Notes under the pieces: generated by a model
What the model was told of the DNA's origin: nothing
Databases searched by the model: none
Seen by the model: the letters and a program-made list of their open reading frames with translations, nothing else
Shown: positions 57,500 through 64,000 of the stretch, one piece after another
Layout of the letters: the number at the start of each line of letters is the position of its first letter
Numbering within the stretch: the first letter of the stretch is position 1
NCBI RefSeq assembly: GCF_037975245.1
Contig: NC_092565.1
Coordinates: 8,466,999 to 8,530,998 of the forward strand
Length of the DNA: 64,000 nucleotides
Direction of reading: 5' to 3'
Source: Apostichopus japonicus
Lineage: Eukaryota; Echinodermata; Holothuroidea; Aspidochirotida; Stichopodidae
Translations under genes and position numbers: made by a program

Positions 57500-57530
57500 A
57501 GGCCCGGGTTCGAATCCCGGTGGAGGCTCG
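57500..57530 (+). mobile_element. tRNA 3'-half-like sequence, probably SINE remnant
   Basis: A perfect T-arm (CCGGG TTCGAAT CCCGG, 57504-57520) with a B-box GGTTCGAATCC. There is no matching 5' half: AT-dinucleotide repeat lies directly upstream. So it is not an intact tRNA gene; it fits a 5'-truncated tRNA-derived SINE or a tRNA fragment. Confidence 0.5.
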
Positions 57531-59106
57531 AAGTTTTTTCACTGTTCTGGATTTTCCTTCACATTAAGTTTTCAACGTGGACACCCTAATCAACTAGGCC
57601 GTGGACGCTGATTGTATGTCCAGAGGTTCGAAACAGGTCAGGAAGGTCGTAATTCCACTGTAGGCGTTTGACACCTGTATCGACCAATACTAGTTCTGTT
57701 CGTGGTGACATATTTTGCCTTACTCTAGAGATCAAATCATGATGCTAACCAACTCGAAAATCATTTGTAATTCCTAAAGCCGGATATATATTATATATAT
57801 ATATAGTTAAAGATAATTCCTGGCCTAGCATATCCCCCCACAGAATTATTTAAGAAATACTAAGGATGACAGCTTTTTATATATTTCATATTGGGCAGAA
57901 GCAACTGTGTTGTCTGTTACCCCTTTCATTTACAGTATAGGCTTCAATGAGCACAGAAAATGTGGGACTAACTTCCTGCTGTTGGTTAAAAGGATAAATC
58001 CTGGCTAACTTGCACTTCTTGTTTGATATACCCACCGAATCGTTTTACAATTAAAATCTGCTTAGTTTTACTCAATTAGTATAGTTATAACAGGGGTTGC
58101 AGCTTTATATACTACATACTGGGTAGAAGCAACTGTTATGTCTGTTCCCACTATCATCTACAGTACAGGCCCTAATGAGCACAGAAAATGTGGGACCAAC
58201 CTGCCAAATAACCTGCTGTACTGTATATATAGTAAAAGATTATTCCTGGCCTAGCACTTCCTGTTTTATATACCCACAGAACTTTTTAAGAAATAATAAT
58301 AATAAGTTTTTTTTTTCTATTAGTAGTCCTCAACAAGGATAGCAGCTTTATTTGTATTCATACTGGGCAGAAGCAACAATATAGTCAGTTTTCACTAACA
58401 TTTACAGTAGGCTCAAATGAGCACAGAAAATGTGGGACCAACCTGCCAATAACCTGCTGTAAAGGTCAAAGAATAACTCCTGGCCTTTCATATTTTATAT
58501 TAATCCCACAAAATTGTTTTACAAAAAGCGGCTTATAGCTTTACTCAATTAGTAGTCCTTAACAGGAGTTGCAGCTTGACATGTACTACATAACGGGCAT
58601 AAAGCAACTATTATGTCTGTTCCCAATGACATTTACAGTAGGCCCTAATGAGCACAGGAAATGTGGGACCAACCTGCCAATAACCTGCTGTATATATATA
58701 TATATAAGATAATTCCTGGGCTAGCACTTCCTGTTTAATATCCCCACAGAATTGTTTAAGAAATAAGGCTAAATTTCGTTTTATTAGTAGTCCTCAACAG
58801 GGTTGACAGCTTGTTATGTATTTCATACTGGGCAGAAGCATCTGTGTGCTCCTCCACCCCTCACTTTTATTCACTTTTTGGCTACTCAATTAGTAGTCCT
58901 TATCATGGGTGGCAGCTTTATATACTCGGCAGAAGCAACAATGTCAGTTTCCACACACATTTACAGTACGATCTAATAAGCGCAGAAAATGTGGGACCAA
59001 CCTGCCAATTTATTTAGTTCATTTAAGGATAATTCCTGGTTTTGTCTTCATGTTGAATATACCCTTTAAAAACAAATTGCAAAAAAAAAAAAAAAGCTAG
59101 GTTTTT

Positions 59107-59483
59107 AATTTTAATTTTCAGGTTTACAGACTTGTTCAGGGCCAAGGCCTTCTCACACGACTTTACAACTTAACCCTGGTCATTGGTAACTTGTCACACC
59201 TACACACCAAAGTGTGTACAATTCAATCTATCTCTCCTGGGGCACCACAGTGCACCACAACCATGTGTCCCCCGGGGGACGTCCCATAGGGTGCAGCCAC
59301 AAACCGGCGCAAACAACTATATTTACAAGTTACCTCGCAAGTCCCCATTTATACACCTGGGTGAAGAGAGGCAATGGAGATAAAGCGCCTTGCCCGTGGA
59401 CACAACGTAATGATCTGGCCAGGGCTCGAACCTGTAATCCTTAGAACGCAAGTCCACTGCCCACTTGACCACAACGCCCTCCA
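59107..59483 (-). mobile_element. tRNA-derived SINE (~375 bp), minus orientation
   Basis: Read on the minus strand it begins near GGCGTTGTGGTCAAGTGGGC, with an A-box-like TGGTCAAGTGG (59461-59471) and B-box GGTTCGAGCC (59423-59432), as in a tRNA head. A non-tRNA body follows with GCGCTTTATCTCCATTGCC and TTCACCCAGGTGTATAAATG, and the element ends in an AAAATTAAAATTAAAAAC tail near 59107. It interrupts one unit of the 57.3-60.1 kb repeat family. A conserved SINE central domain is possible but I cannot name it. Confidence 0.7.
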
Positions 59484-60709
59484 CAGGGGTTTAGGATATG
59501 CCCTTGATTTGAACACAGAAATTTTGGTTCCCCCATGTGCCCCCCCCCCCCCCCCTCGCTTTCATGTACTTTTTGGCTACTCAATTGGTAGACCTTATCA
59601 AGGGTGGCAGCTTTATATACTGGGCAGAAGCAACAATGTCAGTTTCCACACACATTTACAGTACGATCTAATAAGCGCAGAAAATGTGGGACCAACCTGC
59701 CGACATATTTAGTTCATTTAAGGATAATTCCTGGTCTTGCACTTCATGTTGAATAAACCCTTTTAAAACAAATTGCCAAAAAAAAGAGCTAAGTTTTACT
59801 CAACTAGGAGTCCTAAACAGGGGTTTAGGATATGCCCTTGAACACAGAAAATTTGGTTCCCCCATGTTCCCCCCACCCCCAATTTCATGTACTTTTTGGC
59901 TATACTCAATTAGTAGCCCTCATCAAGGGTGGCAGCTTTATATACTGGGCAGAAGCAACAAATTTGTCAGTTTCCACTAAAATTAACAGTAGGCTCGAAC
60001 GAGCACAGAAAATGTTGGACCAACCTGCATATAGTTAAAAGAATAATTCCTGGGCTTGCACTTACCCTTTTAAAAAAAATTGCAAAAAAGCTTAACATTT
60101 TTCTCAAGTAGAATTCCTTAACAAGGGTTTACAATATATGCCCCTGAGCACTGAAAATGTGTTTCCCTCATGCTTCTCCCCTTTCTCATGTACTTTAAGG
60201 CTACTGTATAACAGTATGTATAATAAGCACTATACAACAGTAAATTTATCCCAACCTTGTACGATATTGTAGGACTGGAAAACTCTTGAGATATTGACTG
60301 GAAACCATAGTTTTCAATAATAATAATATATAGCCAACATGCTTGTTAAACTGTGAGACCAAACAGGCATGAACAATATAGGGCATGGTACAGTTTAGTG
60401 TACCCCATGCCACCCACCCCCCCCCCCCTCTCTAACTCTCTGGTGGAAATAAACCATGGCATTACACTGCATGCAAGGACTGCCAAAAACTTCAGAGGAA
60501 GTTTACCTTCATACTTTTTTTTCCCTTCCACTAAAATAATTCAAAGGCATACTGTAAAACCTAGATAGTACAGGAAACAACATTGATGATCTGTTATTTT
60601 TGTAGTATATGCTGGAAACAAAAATTGTACTGAAATTCAGCCCAATGATGTGAATTGGCAATACATCTATAATTAACACACTTCTTGAATACTGAACATT
60701 ATATTATAG

Positions 60710-60765
60710 ATTAGTATGGCAAGAGAGTGAAATCAGTGGAAATTCTTCTATGAGAACATTTCTAG
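60710..60765 (+). other. weak exon candidate 1
   Basis: Acceptor attatattatag and donor CTAG|GTAAGT enclose 56 nt with one open frame (LVWQESEISGNSSMRTFL). No homology recognised; see the following candidate at 61258. Confidence 0.15.
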
Positions 60766-61257
60766 GTAAGTAATTTCTTTCTCAACTTTAAATGTGTACC
60801 AACAAGTGCAAAAGTGACTGGAGAAAATATATATCAGAATCAATAGTCTGCATGTAAATGCAGTCCATTTGCACACTAATTATAATTAGTCAAGATTACT
60901 TAGCTACTACCTTCAATTGTTCTCCAACAGTCTTTATCCAAAGAGAGTTGAAACAGTTTTCAAATTAATCTAATGGCCTGCAAATTAGAAGCTTCTTCTA
61001 AACTGTTTCCACAGTTACTAATCTCAGACTCTATGATTCAGTTATTTAGGTTACTGAACACATGTACAGTATGCATACTCCACAGACACTGTGATGAAAA
61101 ACTATTCAGAAAACATGGGAACTACAAAACCCTAAAAAAAAAAACATGTGTAAATAAAATTAAGTTTATTGTTATATTTTACACTTTTTACTATACACAT
61201 ACTGTAATCTGTAAACTGTAAACTACAATCGCTCAGTGACTTTTGATTCTCCCACAG

Positions 61258-61297
61258 GACCCATTACCACTAAAGTCAAGAAAATGTGACCTTAAAG
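61258..61297 (+). other. weak exon candidate 2
   Basis: Acceptor gattctcccacag and donor AAAG|GTAAGC enclose 40 nt. In the phase given by candidate 1 it meets a TGA, so the pair would be a C-terminus or non-coding exons of a transcript. Confidence 0.15.
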
Positions 61298-63381
61298 GTA
61301 AGCAAATATAGAGAAACAGTTACCAAGAAGGGCAGACAATTTGACCTTTGGGGTTCACATTGGCTTTTTTTCTGCAGAAGAGGATTCCAGTATATACGCC
61401 TACTACATGCAATATCTAAGGCCCACTATATTTAGTTGTATCATGTATGCAGTATGGAGCTACTTAACATTGGTAAAAATGTCTTTATACAGGTAATTGT
61501 ACACAATTAACTGCAGGCATACTGTGATATTCATGGTAAAGTATGGCAGTTGTATGAAGCATGTGACTGCATACATGTGTACAACAGGTACAGTAAACAC
61601 AATATAGAGAAGTCTTTTTTTTTTTGGTTCTCAAATTTGTCTTAATTTGTATCACAACAGCTTGCATTATATAGTCTATGTACACTTCAAAGGTTCTTAT
61701 TTTTTGGTTTTGCATATTAGAAACAGAAATGTGAACAGGTGTCTTAATCAAATCTTTTGATGTGAAATTGCAGTGAGGAGAAAGCTATAGTTAAAGATTC
61801 CTTGGTTTTTAAATTTCAATCGAAAATTCTTATTGATAGAAATAATAATATCAGTTTCATTCCAATTACTTAAGTTTGGGACATCAAGTTAGAAATGATG
61901 TGTGCTCGTATGGCATTCTCTTCCTTTCAAATAAGAGTTAACTTCCTTTATTCCAATCGAATAGTCTAATACAAGCTGTGACAACATGTGGGATGAAACT
62001 AAAGCAAAACATGGTGCACCTTTGTATGCTAGATACCAACTCCATGAGCAGCTTCTACTTGTCACTATCACAATTCATAACATTGGCCATACTTCCAGTT
62101 TGAGAGAGCTTTTACTAAATTTTCAAAACAGCCTCTGTAGACCTCAAGTGGCCATCAAAAAGCTTTCAAAAACTCATTTCATAAATGCCCCCCCCCCCAC
62201 ACACATATAAGCCGCACAATTGATAATATACACACAAACTTTTGCAATGTAGTGTCCTATTCCCAGACATGATTGAAACATCCCCCCCCCCCCTCTGGAA
62301 CCAACCACTTCAAATGAGGTTGCCTTTAAAGTGATTTAGCTTTCAAATGTGAGATATCAGCTCACCTTAAATGACTAATGAGAAACAATAGAGACAGGGA
62401 AAATATAACACATATTAATTATAGTTGACACCCTTTTTGAAAGCTGGTGGCACCATTCCAACTTCTTCATTCAACTCAGCTACTGTATATACCTACGTTT
62501 CCGGATATGCTATGTGATCTATGTTTATGGAACATAAATTGTCAAGTTATCTTTTAATCAAGTCATTTTTATGTTATATTCACATTATAAAATATTTGTA
62601 ATTTTGTAATTGCCTGTTGTGTGTCACGCTGTAACGCTATGCTAATTTGAATTTTCATTTCATGATTAATGTATTTTTAACAAATTTCCACATCTAAGAT
62701 CAAAGACTGATGCTAGGGACCATCAGAACGATCTACTGCAAGTACCTTCAAAGCACCACTGAAACATGACAGTGTGCCGCTCTACATAGACTTTGCATTG
62801 ACATTTCAATTGTCACGCTGTAACGTTACATTGAGTAAGATTTTATTGCATATTTAAATTAATTGCCAAACAATTTTCACAAATTAGGTGTCATATAAGA
62901 CTTTGCAGAAAGCAACAAAAGAGTTTCCAATATGGTAGCTGTTTAAACTTCACAGAGTTTTGGGTATACATGTTTGTGCAAAAAACTCTTGTTCATTTTA
63001 CGTCACACTGTAACAAGGATGATTTATTAATCATATTTCATAAATACGATAGATGGATCAATGATTCATAGTTAATTTTTATACCTGTTTATCAAGAACA
63101 TAGTTACAGTAGTTATTTTGTATTATTTTATTGCTGATAAATAAATAAGTCTTTGTGAAAGAACCATATGAATATTGAACAAGCCTTCTGATTGTCACAC
63201 TGTAATGCTTTGAACTTGCCCCTAAGCAAAGACATGCAATTGAGTTTACTACAGGTAGTTGTTTGGTGGAATTATAATTGTTTTGCACTTTGACAAGAGT
63301 TGACGCTCGAAATGCTTTATCACCTCTGTACCCCACTAATAACAAATAAGAAGATACATTTTCATTTCTGTATATATATCG

Positions 63382-63540
63382 GGTGCATGTCCAGGTGGGA
63401 GGGGCGTTTGGAGAGTCCCCCACCCCCCCCCCCCCCTAAAAAAGGGAAAAAGAAAAAAGGAAGAAGCAAAATGGGGAAGGCAAACAAATGGGAAAGGAGG
63501 AAAAGAAAAGAATGGGGGAAGAGGAAAGAAAATAGGATAA
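63382..63540. mobile_element. fragment of the 2.0 kb transposon family (5' end)
   Basis: The text GGTGCATGTCCAGG, then GGGGCGTTTGG, a C-run and a long purine tract (gggaaaaagaaaaaaggaag) has the same order as 27990-28150. It appears to be a diverged terminal copy; no right end is seen before the window ends. Confidence 0.5.
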
Positions 63541-64000
63541 AGAGGTCAATTATATGATCATTAGGTCATTTAACATGATGGTTGTATAGGTTACAACATG
63601 TACATGTACATGATCATCATGGTATCAAAGGGGAATATATAGCGGTGAGTCATATACGGATGGTGCTAATATCTGTACTAAACCATATAGCTTCTATTAC
63701 AGGGAAACTGGGCAGGCCCCTGGACCCAAGGCCACCATGCGCAAAGCAAGAGTTAACAAAACAGACAGTCTCCTGATGGTCTCCTCTTTAAAAGTCACTG
63801 AGAACCCTCCTTTTACTAAAAGCTGTATTCACCACTGAAACTAAGGGTGTACAGTATATTTATGGATCTTATATTTGGGGTAGGAGTGCACTGCCTTTGA
63901 AACCATTTTAGACTTTTGATATTCAAAAGAACTGAAATCTTTACAGCGTTTTGGAAGAGTTAAAAGCAGTCGCGTACTAAGCTTGGACAGAGGGGAAATC

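Larger units (their letters stand above)
57310..60150. repeat. family of eight or nine dispersed ~230-330-bp repeat units
   Basis: The phrase gcacagaaaatgtgggacca recurs near 57412, 57952, 58180, 58422, 58653, 58978, 59677 and 60003, each preceded by gcagcttta, a gggcagaagcaac phrase and catttacagta, and followed by aattcctggcctagcactt. A ninth partial copy lies near 60110-60160. Spacing varies through insertions, including a SINE at 59107-59483. Confidence 0.85.
60160..63380. other. no recognised gene
   Basis: AT-rich DNA with C-runs near 60415, 62189 and 62283 and an A-run near 61135. Open frames are short, without family motifs. The words cacgctgtaacg and similar (62625, 62813, 63005, 63195) recur, suggesting an old diverged repeat. 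Confidence 0.45.

Noticed and set aside
57500-57530. Intact tRNA gene
   Set aside because: Only the T-arm is present; no D-arm or anticodon arm can be built from the TA-rich DNA upstream.

Overview
This is eukaryotic nuclear DNA, AT-rich and intron-rich, with four protein-coding genes that I could rebuild exon by exon. All joins use GT/AG splice sites and keep an open frame. There is no bacterial-style gene layout. The gene content (an FAM53-family gene and a ZIP13-type zinc transporter), the retroposon tails, hAT-type transposons and many minisatellites fit a marine invertebrate. An echinoderm is my best guess, but the sequence alone does not prove it. Most open frames in the window are chance frames, many of them inside tandem repeats whose period is a multiple of three.

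Left part (1-16.6 kb): an FAM53-family gene on the minus strand, with coding exons at 12272-12337, 8698-8764 and 2139-2935. Its second intron carries a 1.5 kb array with a ~190-bp period. Head to head with it, on the plus strand, lies a complete nine-exon SLC39A13 (ZIP13) zinc transporter gene (16652-31905, 394 residues). Several ZIP13 introns hold a large minisatellite: 33 bp in intron 3, 56 bp in intron 5, ~22 bp in intron 6 and 30 bp in intron 7. Intron 6 also holds a 2.0 kb DNA transposon with a second, hAT-type element nested inside it. A 54-bp tandem array lies in the probable 3' UTR.

Middle part (36-52.3 kb): two unrecognised genes in tandem on the minus strand. Gene B is 36030-43206 (4 exons, 258 residues) and gene A is 46298-50920 (6 exons, about 214 residues). 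Both begin with a signal peptide and are Cys-containing. Gene A has six N-glycosylation sequons and gene B two. Every intron in both coding regions is phase 0. This is the most interesting part of the window: two small secreted proteins whose gene structure resembles that of helical cytokines, although I see no diagnostic sequence match. Their introns hold 31-bp and ~82-bp arrays and a 203-bp MITE with 22-bp terminal inverted repeats.

Right part (52.3-64 kb): no convincing gene. It holds a ~33-bp array with a ~295-bp higher-order period, a retroposon tail, a second copy of the hAT element with a perfect 8-bp target duplication, a ~54-bp tandem array, a family of eight or nine dispersed repeat units sharing a TGTGGGACCAAC motif, and a tRNA-derived SINE inserted into that family.

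ZIP13 and gene B are convergent, with candidate poly(A) signals about 200 bp apart near 35.2-35.4 kb. FAM53 and ZIP13 are divergent, with start codons 4.3 kb apart.
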